Below are positions 11,094-21,482 of a stretch of DNA of 64,000 nucleotides, piece by piece. Both the position numbers and the translations under genes were made by a program. The notes below the pieces were generated by a model that was given only the letters and a program-made list of their open reading frames with translations, had not been told where the DNA came from and ran no database searches. Each line of letters opens with the position of its first letter. The stretch's first letter is position 1. The DNA is from Heterobilharzia americana (Eukaryota; Platyhelminthes; Trematoda; Strigeidida; Schistosomatidae), in contig OX104127.1 of the NCBI GenBank assembly GCA_944470555.2, positions 25,249,661 to 25,313,660 on the forward strand. Direction: 5' to 3'.

Positions 11094-12623
11094 CTGAAAT
11101 AAAAATAGCATTATTATAAGTATGTTACAAGCATACATGTTAAGCACTTCCCTCTTTACAGTAATCAATTGGGTAGTTATACATACAAACCAACACCTTA
11201 ACTCTGAGAATGATCAGTACCTATTCATTAAGGAAGTTTTTGGCCTATGTACATTAGTGTTTGGTAAGCAAAGAACGAAGCTACTTGCTGCTAAATATTA
11301 CAAAACAAATTGCCTACATATTATGTGTTAGCGTAAGCAGAGATCATCTTGACCCAGCGGCAACCAAGTTAGCTTCAAAGTGAGAAACAAAATTTGCTCA
11401 TCTGTATATACACTGACTATAAACCAAGAACCTTAACTGTACCACTTTGTTTTATCTTTGAGATGGTTCATGAAATGCCAGTCAGTCAGTTAATACCAAC
11501 ATGGCGCCTGGAGTTACTGAGCGACGGTTCAAGTTAGGACAAGACCTCAGCACACCGAGATTCCACGACTAGTAATTATAAGGCAACAGTCATGATCTTG
11601 GCCTGGAAAGCTATTAAATTCGACAGTTCCTATTCCAAGATTCTACTTCCACAGGTTTTTCAAGACAGATTGTGTGACTCAACACAACACACGACAATTT
11701 CAAAACACCCAAATACTTTTCATCGCAAAAATCAATTACATTGAGACATCAATTTCTCTATACCAAGTTGCATGCGAACGATAACCTGTTTGGTGAGCTA
11801 GCTGTCTACGTAGGATATAAATCGGTTACATAAGTTCATTGTTAGATTTGACTTGGTACTATACATTTAAATGCATTCTTCGCTTGTTTTGAACTTTCCG
11901 CGCAAAAGAGTGATCCATCGGCAACAATGATCAAAATTACACAACCCTGGTCGTATTCAGGTGAGAAAACCTGCTGGAAAAGATAAAGAATAGCGACCTC
12001 AAACCAACGACTAACGAAATGATCTTGAACGGCCAATCAGCGTTAGCGAGAGTTTGACGATCACATGAACAACAACAAATAACTTTCACATACTGTTTTC
12101 ATTGTTGGGCTTTGTTCATAATTCTATAATCACTATTTGGAATTAGTGAATTCGGTCCCCGAGGTGTATAAGTCTCAAAGGTTTTTGGAGCCACCTTAAA
12201 GCAGAATTCGGTAGGTAAACATATCACTTCTATGACTATATGTATCGCAAAAAATTAAACTTTTCACTGATGTTCCTATCGGAAACTGCGGGTTTTATGC
12301 AAGATATTCGTGAAAACTATCATGCGTTAATACTTAGTTTTTCGTACTTTTAGTAATACTACGTGCAAATCTTCATTTGAGTTGCTTTTAAAACCTTTTC
12401 TGAGATTAGTGAATGCCCCTCCATGGTAATTTGTTATTCGACGTCATTTGGCCAGTTACTGGGTCGAGATCACTTGAAGAACTAAACGGAAGACCACATT
12501 GGTTTTCTAACTTACGTTTAAACAACCGCATCATAAGCCCAACCCATCAATATAACCTGAAACTCAAGGGGATATGAATTGTAACTCAATGTGTTAAATG
12601 TTAGCAATAGTAACCTGACTTAC
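11094..12623 (-). other. Intron of the BIRC6-like gene, about 1.53 kb
   Basis: Bounded by a GTAAGT donor at 12,623 and a TTTCAG acceptor at 11,094. No coding similarity or structured element is seen within it. Confidence 0.75.
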
Positions 12624-12874
12624 TGATAATCCATATGTGGCCAATGAGTAAATGTAAGGCGTCTATGAGCCTCATTCTGCATAGCTAATAGGTCTCTCAT
12701 TGCTGTATAAGATAAAATACTATCGCTACCCATCACAGTCCGTTTGAGACGATAAAGTATTGCTTTAAACAATGAAGAGTTTGAAATCATACTCTCTTCA
12801 GGACTGCTGTATAGCATATAATCAACCAAACTGCATAGACAATCATGGCTCCCCGTGATAGTGAACGTTTTCCA
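12624..12874 (-). CDS. BIRC6: BIRC6-like gene, exon leading into the BIR domain
   Basis: Starts after the acceptor TATATCTTAG (phase 0) with WKTFTITGSHDCLCSL and ends with RRLTFTHWPHMDYQ, the start of the BIR domain (arginine, threonine-phenylalanine, tryptophan-proline pattern). The final CA joins the next exon's G to complete the glutamine codon. It has 83 complete codons without a stop. The preceding intron is only 33 bp (12,875-12,907), which is unusual outside schistosomes and some other flatworms. Together with the next exon this gives a complete BIR domain. Confidence 0.85.
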
Positions 12875-12907
12875 CTAAGATATATAAAAATGTCAGAGCT
12901 TAAATAC

Positions 12908-13178
12908 CTTTGGATTTGAGCTCTTGATGACCTCCAAAGTCACTTCTTCATACACATTAGACGATTTAATTGCACATGGAAGAAGTAATTCCAGAATAGA
13001 CCCTGGTATGAGTCAAACTCAAGAACAACTTTCTCGGCTTCGATTTGCACAGGCTTATTAAGAAAACCATGAAGTAATATTGATTCGTTGAAGTGCCTCC
13101 TGGCATTAAATTCTGTTCCTTTGGCTATAACAAGACGCTCGTTAGGAGAAAAGTAACGAATAGATATACGAGCATCTA
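12908..13178 (-). CDS. BIRC6: BIRC6-like gene, exon with an apparent frame shift
   Basis: Acceptor TTTTACCAG ends at 13,179; donor GTATTT begins at 12,907. The first part reads DARISIRYFSPNERLVIAKG, then NARRHF, to about 13,015. The last part reads LLLPCAIKSSNVYEEV, then LEVIKSSNPK, and connects in phase to the next exon. The two parts are in different frames. The exon is 271 bp where 272 (or 269) would keep the frame, so one base appears missing near 13,010-13,030. This is either a real inactivating deletion or a consensus error. The gene is therefore an uncertain functional copy. Confidence 0.7.
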
Positions 13179-13216
13179 CTGGTAAAAATAATTGCGATTA
13201 AACTGTTGGTACTTAC

Positions 13217-13400
13217 GCTGATTTGTTGAACACGTAACTAACAGTGTTTCCTTATTAAGAATTCCAGTTTGTGCATCATAAACTCGCACGCCTGAACTTT
13301 TACTAGCCAACACATTAACTCCTAAAGGGGGAAAGTAACAAGAAACCCAAGGTCTATGCGATGACATGCCTGTGACCTTCGGGTTAAAACTAGTACTCTT
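13217..13400 (-). CDS. BIRC6: BIRC6-like gene, WD40-like exon (5' limit uncertain)
   Basis: Open in one frame to the donor GTAAGT at 13,216. It encodes RPWVSCYFPPLGVNVLASKS, then SGVRVYDAQTG, resembling a WD40 blade as expected N-terminal to the BIR domain of BIRC6. The downstream intron is 38 bp (13,179-13,216). The 5' edge is unclear because a CR1-like retrotransposon ends only about 15 bp away. A candidate acceptor is the TACTAAG near 13,400. No further upstream exon is recognised beyond the element. Confidence 0.6.
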
Positions 13401-13414
13401 AGTAACCTTCAGTT

Positions 13415-14776
13415 TCAGTTATAAGGATAGTAAGTCAGTGCTGATACTAATTGCTGAGATAAGGAGTTCCAGTCGTTAATAACACGATGGAAGAAGAGCA
13501 GATTCACGCTAAGTTGACTTGACCGCGGTTTTAGAATTTTCTTGTTATGCCCTCGGAAAGAGTCAGTCGTAGCAGGAGTGAAAAGATACGAAATACCATT
13601 ACCAAAGTCATTACTAAGAATACTAAATGCCAGTATGCGATCACTTCGTTTCCCACGGTAAGACAGTGGCAATAAGTTTGGCTGACCTAGCCGTTCCTCA
13701 TAGGACAGATTCGAAGGGCCTGCCACAAGCTTAGTACCTACCCTACTCAAGTGAGGTCCTATGTAAGTAGAACAGAGTATTCTGAACATGTCCTGATCAA
13801 AATATCTGAAAGCTCTGAGGAGGGAGCATAATAAGCGGAAGCCCTCTGCCGCAGCTGCATTACAGTTTGCCAAGGTTTTCAAATCATGATTAATGATGAC
13901 ACCCAAGTCTTTTAGTTCAAAAACTGGGAGATGTTGTGTGCCTTCAGCGGACTACTGGAAACAATTGCTTTAACCAATGTGCACTACTGCACCATTATTA
14001 GAATTGATGTCCAGGCACCAACGTTTTGACCAACCTACTAGTTCATCTTAACCCGCCTGAAGTGCATATCTGTCTGCATCATTGAGTATGGCTCTCCAAA
14101 TCTTTACATCATAGGCGAATGACAGCACTGGAGAGCTGAGCATTTCTGGCAATTCGTTGATATATAACGGGAAAAGTAGTGGACCTCGGATTGCTCCTTG
14201 GGGAGCCCCACTCATCACACGTTCCCACCCGGATAGTACCTCATTTACCCTAACTCTTTGCCCTCTGTCGTACAAAAGTCCTTAATCCAGGCTTGCAATA
14301 AAGCATCAAACCCGAAGTAGGAGAGCTTTCCTAGTAACTTCACGTGCGACACTGTCGAACGCCCTACTGAAGTCTATAAACACGGCACCTGTTGGCGGCT
14401 TGCAATCACGCGCTACAACCCATTCCTCTCTTGCATTAAGAAGGTTAGTTGGACAAGAGTGTCTAGTACGAAAACTGTGTTGCTGTGGTGCCAAAACATT
14501 GGTTGATTCAACGTGTTTACTTACCTTGTCACGAACTATTTTCCCCAAAATCTCGACAAGTATGCTTGTTATACTCACAGGAGGATAGTTAAACACCAAA
14601 TGGCGACTACCGGTATTAAAAACTGGGCTGATTATGGCATCAATACCTTCAAAACCCCTATTCCAATATCCAATATCTGGCTTGTGTAAAACCAGTTGAT
14701 TTCTTCTGGCTCGCTTATTGGTCTTGAGAAACGGTTCCAGGGCCTTGGAGGATTCCGGTGCAGCAGATTCGGCCAC
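13415..14776 (-). pseudogene. CR1/Jockey-like reverse transcriptase relic
   Basis: RT of a CR1- or Jockey-like non-LTR element in three frames. 14,776-14,306 is fingers to motif A (YPPVSITSILVEILGKIV, then GAVFIDFSRAFDSVAREV with the motif-A aspartate present). 14,275-14,048 is motif B and motif C (SGAPQGAIRGPLLF, ending LSFAYDVKIW). Motif C has FAYD where FADD is expected, so a catalytic aspartate is lost. 13,906-13,415 is the thumb and C-terminus (GVIINHDLKT, PLSYRGKRSDRI, FHRVINDWNSL). The endonuclease is absent (5' truncation). Its 3' end abuts the BIRC6-like exon, so it either lies in the preceding intron or interrupts the gene. Confidence 0.8.
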
Positions 14777-15309
14777 TCGTCTGGTACACAGAACAAGAGG
14801 TTAGGCACTGGTTAGTTGGCCTTAGACTGTGGTGGAGTTAGCTTCTTCAGATGTCTAGCTGCCAGACAGTTGTTCGAACTGGTAGTTAGAGAGAGTTATG
14901 GATAGTGAAGTTAGAGCCTAGAAAGGCAAATTTGTGAGTAAAGGGGAAAAGAAACGTGAACGAAAGGAGTAATCTTCTTACACCCAAGTACGGCGAGTAG
15001 GGTGCAGAAATATGAAGAACTTGGGCAGGTGAGGCTAACTCATGACAAGTGGAAGGGATGAAAAGGGATTCAGTGGATGCAGTAGAAAAAACCTAGTGTA
15101 GAGGTAACATAGTTGGATTGGCGTGAAATCGGTTGATTTCTTCTGTTTAGTTCGTGTTCCAGCTATATGTGCGTAGGCCGTGGGTCTCTGCGTAGCTGTC
15201 TAGCCATTACTTGAGGCTTTCGATGGATCGGGTGGAGACTGCTTCCGCTGGTAACGCGTACCAACGCCCAGAGACTCCGGAGAAGTGTGATCGCACATGA
15301 GCTTTTCAA
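14777..15309. other. No gene recognised; outer flank of inverted arm A
   Basis: Nothing coding is recognised. Sequence similarity to the A' arm stops at about 15,310; weak resemblance may continue for some 20 bp into this flank, so the breakpoint is only approximate. Confidence 0.5.
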
Positions 15310-15827
15310 CTCTGGTGGACAATTCTCCTACGGTTTCCACGGGGATCACCATAGTGGCCACTCGGCAGTGACCCTCCCTTCGGGTGGCCTGGGTTGCCCA
15401 GTACTCTGTAAGCCATTGTCAGGCCACCTCGTAACCTTCGGTAGCTACAAAGGTGTAGGCCTAGATCTTTAATTGGATCCTCATATGGTTCTTGTTGCAC
15501 CCCAACAGCCCCTTTTGTGGCTCGCCTCCGAAATTTCTCCGGTAGTTTCGTGCCCCTTTTCAGTTATGGGGAGCGAAGACGTTTTGGACCTCCAGGTGGG
15601 GTCGTACGTGAGTTAGGTAGAACCTCAGAAAGAGCTGTGGGGTGAGGGCACCTAGTTATCTCCGCACAAACGCAGTACGCCACATGCTTCTGAGGCGTCG
15701 TTAGGGTAATTGGAACCGGTGTCTAGTTTGTCCGTCTTAATAATATTTATTTCTGAATGTAAATGCACACGCCATTTTCACAGGCATGAATAAGTTACCG
15801 TGTAAATTACACGTATCTTCATGGCAG

Positions 15828-15967
15828 GTAATCTCAAACCCCACCTATTTGTCACTAGAAGACAGTGCTACATTCTTATGTGGTGGAACATCCCAGATGA
15901 ATAAGTATACAGAAATTTACAAGCTGGACGAGTGGAAGCATTGTCACCGCATCAGCAAAAACACCAG
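15828..15967 (+). CDS. Putative Kelch-like host exon, copy in arm A
   Basis: 47 codons open between a good acceptor (CATGGCAG) and a donor (CAG/GTTCGT), ending in phase 2. The translation includes SATFLCGGTSQMNKYTEIYK followed by LDEWKHC, which has the double glycine, the N..(T)EIY spacing and the tryptophan of a Kelch blade. One blade is too little to name the gene, and no neighbouring exon is identified. The exon is copied with the arm at 32,393-32,532 and 54,527-54,666. Confidence 0.4.
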
Positions 15968-16640
15968 GTTCGTATCTCGACATTAAAAGCATTGCCCGGA
16001 GAAAAGTTAGTCTTGAAGCTAATACCTCCGCTGTGACACTTTGTACTTTTGCTTGGATGGTGATGAAAAGTTTATGAGCGAATGCATGCACGAGAAGTTT
16101 CTTCATTTTACGACATTGATGATTCTAGAAGTGCATAATTCATGTATGTTGATGCCATTCCACATCGGATATTCAAGATCTTGCTAGATATTACGACTGA
16201 GAGACAAATATATTATTTTTATTATATCTCCATCTCCCGACTCCAGCATTCAGAAGCAATGAACTTGTCTGAATGAGTCAAGTGGACTTCCGGGACATCT
16301 TGTTCGCCGTTTTCACGGTTGTGGCAGCCTTGTGGTTGGTAGGTGTTGGACTTCCCTGGTCACCTCCAAACCGAATAAACTCTAGGTTTCAATAAATAAA
16401 GAGTTGTAGTTCAAAGAGCGTTCTTCATTTCTCTTTCGTGTAGTTAGAGGTCGTGAAGATAGCAACGCCTGCTACCCTCAGTGAAGGCTAGTTTCATGTA
16501 AGGTCTGTTCCTTAAATAATTAGTTCTCTGTGATGAATGAGTCAAAATCTGGAATTGAATCTCTTTTCCATGACTAGAAAAGAACATAAACGAAGCGGGC
16601 AGAGAAAGAAGCGAGAATCCCACAAGGAGTGTTTCCTGTC
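15968..16640. other. Non-coding part of arm A
   Basis: No coding similarity. Around 16,380-16,440 a polyadenylation-type AATAAATAAAG is followed by a TTTCTCTTTCGTGT tract, reminiscent of an LTR R-U5 region, but no TG...CA ends with matching target duplications were found, so no LTR is called. Confidence 0.4.
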
Positions 16641-16836
16641 TTCATGTTTCTCCTCATTTAACTTCCTTTGCTATGGCATTCATTGTATGCGCTTTCTCTA
16701 TCGTGTGGTGTAGAACTTCTGTTCATCCTTCCTATATCAGGTAGGGCAGAACGTGCCGTCAGTCTGAGGTGATAACTTGCGAGGGTGTCCTCAACGTTTT
16801 GTATGAAGGACCAGCGCATGTGTGGTGGATGTCTCA

Positions 16837-18600
16837 TTATACACTAAAGGGGGCCAGTTTGCGAAGTGTTTCGAGGGGTAGTGTTGGTGTGCCCAGTGTG
16901 CCAGAAAAGTTCCCAGATGATAAGAAGTTAACCAGCAACTGACTAGATTCAAAGGCTGGTTTGGAGGCCTTCACTTCAGTAGGAGGCCTGTTCCACACCT
17001 GAGCGAATTTGATGGTGAAGAAATTTGCACACAAACAGGATAGAACGGGTTCATTGTGACGCTGTGAGCATGGTTGGACGGATCGTAACAACTGTTGTGT
17101 TTGAACTGAAACTCACCGCTAGTTGTAAAAAGGAATTCGTGTAGCACATTGAAGAAGTGTCAGGTTAATTTTCAGTTGCTTCATCCAGAGTGGTTCTAGA
17201 ATAAGGGGTCTGCATCTGGAGTAGTAGTCCTGTTTGCGATCGTATCTTGGTAACCTGGCCATAAGATACCTTTGGACACCCTCTACTTTTGGTCTGTCTT
17301 TAACGCAGATATCACTCAATATAAACGGACAATATTCAAATGGTGGACGCATGCAAGTTTTATAGAGCAGTAACTAGAATTCTTTGAGGTGAAAGTTACG
17401 AACTATGCCACCCATCAGGATCCTAGATTTACGAGTCTATGATGCCACTCGTTCAGAGAATGTGGGGTCCCTTGAATATCTTAGCCCAAGGTCGCAGACA
17501 TTTTTGAGAACAGGTAGTTTCATAGACTGAAGATGTGGTTGGGTGTCTACCGATGGAGCATCAAAACGTACTTAACCACGTTTGCTTATATTGAACTGAA
17601 GTCTCGGAGGACTAGACCATGGGGATATTATATCAAGCTCGCTTTGCACTGATGTTTGGAAGTAAGGTGAGTCATTATGGGTGAACGTGTATGCAACTGT
17701 TATGTCATCAGCTGGCAAGAATGGTTTACCGTGTGTAAAGCAGCCGCAGATGTCATTGAGAAGGGAAGAAGACCTAATACACTGCATTGCACTACGCCGG
17801 GGGGTGACCGGCCTAGGTTTTGGAGTGTGTGAACCTATCTTCACCATTTGAGTGCGATGACTGAGAGAATACTCGATCCATCTCAATAGTAGATAGTCAA
17901 CCCCCATAGACATCAGCTTACTTATTGACAGCAAGTGATCAACTGTATCAAACGCCTTTGAAATATCTAGATGGAGCACAAGGACTAATTGGTGCCAGTT
18001 GCGCCAAGTGGTTATGAAGTTGAAGAAGTCAGGATGGCAATTTATACAGGACCTCTATTTTGGGAACCCATGTCGGCTAGACGTAATGACGCTGCCGCTA
18101 AGCATGTGCTGAAGAAAGCTCTCCTTAATAACTTTCCCCATATTTCTGGAAACTACGGGTGTAATATTTAATGGTCTGTAGTTACTGGCCAGTGTTTTTG
18201 AACCGGATTTATATCCGGGGAGGATAGATGATGTTTTTCAGATATCAGAGTATGTGAAAGATCCAAAGGACAGGGAAAACATTCTAAGTAGTAATGACAG
18301 AATACCAGGGCCACCATATCTAAAGAAATATGGTGATACTTCTTCTGTGTCAGCGCTGCTGGAGCATTTTAGCGTCCTAACGGCTTGATGAACATTGGCA
18401 TGTGTGAATTCAACCGCATCTATTGTCGTTAGTGGAGGAGAAGAATAGCTTTTAAAAGTGCACACCGTATCAGTATCACACGAAAATTTGTAAGTTCCAA
18501 ATATGTCACTTAACATTTCACACATACCTACTGGATTATTATGACCCTTGGTGTCATGGATAAGAAGAGGAATGTTATATCTGCCGCCTCTCAAGAAGTG
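16837..18600 (-). pseudogene. CR1-Y reverse transcriptase, broken
   Basis: Fingers at 18,594-18,238 (VHQAVRTLKCSSSADTEEV where a PDGI-type motif is expected). Motif A is LHLDISKAFDTVDHLL near 17,975 and is intact. Motif B is degraded (VTPRRSAMQCI). Motif C reads FLPADDITVAYTF near 17,730: the AspAsp pair is kept but the preceding aromatic is proline. The thumb is at 17,352-17,119 (RPPFEYCPFIL, KVEGVQRYL), and the C-terminus at 17,091-16,837 (FAQVWNRPPTEVKASKP). Several stops and frame shifts. The thumb is deleted in the A' copies. Confidence 0.8.
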
Positions 18601-19300
18601 CTGATAGAGTATATACTCTAGATGAGCTAGCTAGCGCACTGCTCTCCTCATTCTTCGAAAGCAAATCATAGTTACGCGAGATAGGGTTAAGAATACCAAG
18701 AATCAACCGAAGTGCATCAGAGTCGTGATGTCCACAGTATCTTGTCGGGAGTTTGCTTGACTTTTGACGAGCATTGGGAGGTACATATGGCTTGTTGTTT
18801 GGTGGCATCTTTTGAGATCTTTTAATGGAACAATGGTATCGAGATAAGTTTTAGAGTTGTAGTAAAGCATATCAATGGGTAATTTGAGGTCTGCCGTGGT
18901 GAAGTATGATCCATACTCGATGCACCTAATCATTGGACACATCCGCTGCCAATCCGTCCTACCACAATCTCCATATGCCATTTGATGTGGAGTGGGAGTA
19001 CCAGCTGATGTATCAGTTACAGGAAGTGGTAGTGCGCATAATACCGTTTTGTGATCACTTCCTGGGAACTGGGACCCTGTATTTGTCAAAGTAGTAACTA
19101 GGTTGTGGCAAAATATTGAGTTCAATACATTGTCAACTCTTGTGAGCGTATAAACAATTTGCTTGCATCCAAAAATAGCCGGTGAATGGAAAATGCTGTC
19201 ATACCTAGCTGGAACATCGAGTGAATCCCACCTAATTTCTGGGGGCCACGCACATTGCACGTAGACATTATAATTAGCTTGATTTGGGGACCAGTATAGT
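18575..19300 (-). pseudogene. CR1-Y endonuclease C-terminal part and linker
   Basis: Reads WPPEIRWDSLDVPARY (the segment following the GDFN box in CR1 endonucleases), then TNTGSQFPGSDHKTVLCALP near 19,060, which contains the SDH box with the catalytic aspartate-histidine pair. The linker to the RT follows (MCPMIRCIEYGSYF), the counterpart of CLDCGSYF in CR1-Z. 18,808-18,575 continues the linker in another frame. The first half of the nuclease with its catalytic glutamate is absent, so it is inactive. Confidence 0.75.
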
Positions 19301-19345
19301 GCAAGTGCTGATGAAGTAACCTACGGCAAAATATGAGGTTCAGTT

Positions 19346-19937
19346 CAATTCTCCTCTTGCAGAGTGTCCCTAACCCGTGCATGTTACGTCTGGATGTGTG
19401 ATAAAGACTGGTGTCAGCTCCTAATGTTGTGAAGGTGAAGTAGCGTTGTGCCTCTTCGACTTTCAGTCTGTCGCTTCTACGAAGACCACTGAGAACAAAC
19501 CGGCAATACTTTAAAAGTGGGCGAATGCACACCCTGAAGAATAGAACACGTGATTCAGTGCTATAGAAGTTACGAATGATGCATTCCGAGAGATTACGTG
19601 ACCTGGATCTGACATAAGCTGTCTTTTCCGAGAATGTTACGTCTTTGGAATATTTTATGTTAAGATCTAACATAGAGGAGCGTCCAGGTAGCTGCTTCCC
19701 GCGTACCAGGAGGGTCAGGTCAAGGTTGTCGTTGACTATGCTGAGCCAACCACATTTGTCGTTTTTAAACTCAGGCAGGTTCAAGTCACTGGATGTGATT
19801 ATTTGGAAGGGTGGGTGCGTGTTCCAGAGCCGTTAACACCGAAGTGTCAGGGTAATTAGAGCCAACAGATGACCCACACACCCCACTAGTGCTGTAACAG
19901 CACTGAAGTGCATTATGACGCATGGAGCATCACTTGC
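19346..19937 (-). pseudogene. CR1-X endonuclease mid-part joined to a CR1 RT thumb
   Basis: A 220-codon open frame (19,784-19,122) is a mosaic. Its start, SSDLNLPEFKNDKCGWL, is the GDFN region of a CR1 endonuclease with GDF changed to SDL. After about 35 residues it jumps in frame to a thumb region (NIKYSKDVTFSEKTAY, then CIRPLLKYCRFVLSGLRRSD, then VEEAQRYF), and near 19,300 it runs into CR1-Y. The upstream half of this endonuclease lies beyond the RTE insertion at 23,250-23,487. A deletion between endonuclease and thumb, or template switching, would explain the jump. Confidence 0.7.
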
Positions 19938-19952
19938 TTGATCAAGAAACAT
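19938..19952. repeat. Target-site duplication, left copy
   Basis: 15 bp, TTGATCAAGAAACAT, repeated exactly at 23,235-23,249 on the other side of the RTE element. Confidence 0.9.
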
Positions 19953-19969
19953 TTATTATTTTATTATTA

Positions 19970-21482
19970 TTAGTCCCTTGGGTTCCTAGTGGAACATAGG
20001 GCTTCAGTAGCACGCCTCCAGTGACCTCTGTTCTCTGAGATCTTTTGGACCTGGTTCCACGACAGCCCAGAAGCTCTTATTTCCTCCTCGCATGACCTCC
20101 TCCATGTCACCCTCGGACGTCCAACTCGTCGCTTCCCATCTGGGTTCCACTCGAGGGCCTGACGCGTGATGTCCTCAGTCGGCCTTCTCAGTGCATGGCC
20201 AATCCATCTCCACTTCTTCCTGCATATTTGTTGCGTGATAGGTTCTTGGTTGGTTCGTTCCCAGAGTTCCTTGTTGCTTATTCTTTCTGGCCATCTGATC
20301 TTCAGCAGCGAGCGTAAGCAGTTGTTGATGAATGTCTGTAGTTTATTGGAAATGCCTTTCGTGACGCGCCAAGTCTCTGAGCCATACAAGAGCACTGACT
20401 TGACGTTGGTGTTGAAAATCCGTATCTTGTTCCGCATGCTGAGTGCAGAAGATCTCCACACTGGTTTCAGGCTAATGAACGCCTGTCTTGCTTTTCCGAT
20501 TCTGACTTTGACGTCCTCGTCCGTCCCGCCTGTAGTTGAAACAGTGCTTCCTAGATAAGTGAAGGAGGTTACTTCCTTCAAGTTTCTCCCGTTGACGGTG
20601 ATTGGAGTTTGTTGTTGTTGTTGTTGGTGGTGGTGGTGCGGTATCTTCATCACCTCTGTCTTCTCTATATTCACTTGAAGTCCCGTCTTAGCTGCCTCTT
20701 CTATCAACTTGTTAGTTTTTGCCTGTAGATCTTCAAGTTTGTGTGACATCAGGCACAAGTCATCACTGGCGAAATCCAAGTCTTCTAGGTTCTTTTCCGC
20801 CGTCCAGTGTATCCCCCTCTTCTCGCTGCCTACTGTTTGCTGCATGATCCAGTCCACCACAATAAGGAATATCATGGGGGATAGTAGGCAACCTTGTTTC
20901 ACTCCTGTCTTCACTTCACTGCAAAGGCATCACTGAGCTTCCCATTGTGGATTACTTGGCATGTGGCATCTTCATATAGTTGTTGAATGAGGCGGATAAA
21001 GGTTTGCGGTACTCCGTAGTATTGAAGCAGTTTCCAAATTACTTCTCGGTCGACGCTGTCAAAGGCCTTCTCAAAGTCGATGAAGTTGAGGTATAGAGCT
21101 GATTGCCATTCTACGCTCTGTTCTATGATGATGCGTAGAGTGGCGTTGCAATTTGGTCAGCACATGATTTGTAATTCCTGAAGCCTGCCTGTTGCGGTCG
21201 CAGTTTTGAATCCAGTGCGTCTTTAAGCCTCTCCAGGATGATGCGGCTTAATATTTTACTTGGGGTGGACAGGAGAGTGATTCCGCGCCAGTTCTTGCAA
21301 GCACTGAGGTCTCCCTTCTTCGGCAGTTTGACAAGGTAACCCTTCTTCCAATCGTCAGGTACCTTCTCTTCCCTCCACACCTTCTGCAATAGTGGTGTGG
21401 TGTGAGCATGTCCGCTGTTGTCTCTGCATCTGTTCTCAGTGCTTCTGGCGGTATTCCATCTGGTCCTGCTGCTTTCCCGCAT
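19970..21482 (-). pseudogene. RTE-beta RT palm, thumb and C-terminus
   Basis: Reads LLSTPSKILSRIILERLKDA and RPQQAGFR, then motif A NFIDFEKAFDSVDRE near 21,070, then motif B TGVKQGCLLSPMIF at 20,905. Motif C reads LDFASDDLCLMSH near 20,780: an extra serine separates the alanine from the catalytic AspAsp pair, unlike the usual FADD. The thumb (FTYLGSTVS, SVLLYGSETW) and C-terminus (WRWIGHALRRP, GRPRVTWRR) are open for 314 codons to the stop at 19,970. A His/Gln run encoded by CAC and CAA repeats lies at about 20,608-20,640. Frame shifts lie near 21,140 and 20,920. Confidence 0.88.

Larger units (their letters stand above)
15310..19345. repeat. Inverted arm A (left)
   Basis: Reverse complement of 29,572-33,050 at about 99% by eye. 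Paired coordinates sum to 48,917 on the inner side and 48,360 on the outer side; the 557-bp difference reflects a deletion of about 556 bp in the right arm (left positions about 17,050-17,605) plus small indels. The arm includes CR1-Y, a Kelch-like exon and non-coding sequence. Both coding and non-coding parts are copied, so this is a segmental inverted duplication, not two independent insertions. Only the part from 18,366 on is included in the tandem duplication. Confidence 0.9.
16640..19345 (-). mobile_element. CR1-Y, CR1-like retrotransposon (5'-truncated), arm A copy
   Basis: Minus-strand CR1-like element running from mid-endonuclease (near 19,300) through RT to a 3' UTR that continues to about 16,640. 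The 3' portion resembles the separate diverged relic at 29,046-29,571. The endonuclease N-terminus and ORF1 are missing: upstream of 19,300 the sequence passes abruptly into an RT C-terminus that belongs to a different copy. Further copies in this window: 29,572 onward (+), 40,504-41,483 (-, partial) and 51,706 onward (+). Confidence 0.8.

Noticed and set aside
16140..16500. Solo LTR in arm A
   Set aside because: There is a polyadenylation-like AATAAATAAAG and a U5-like tract, but no TG...CA ends with matching flanking duplications.
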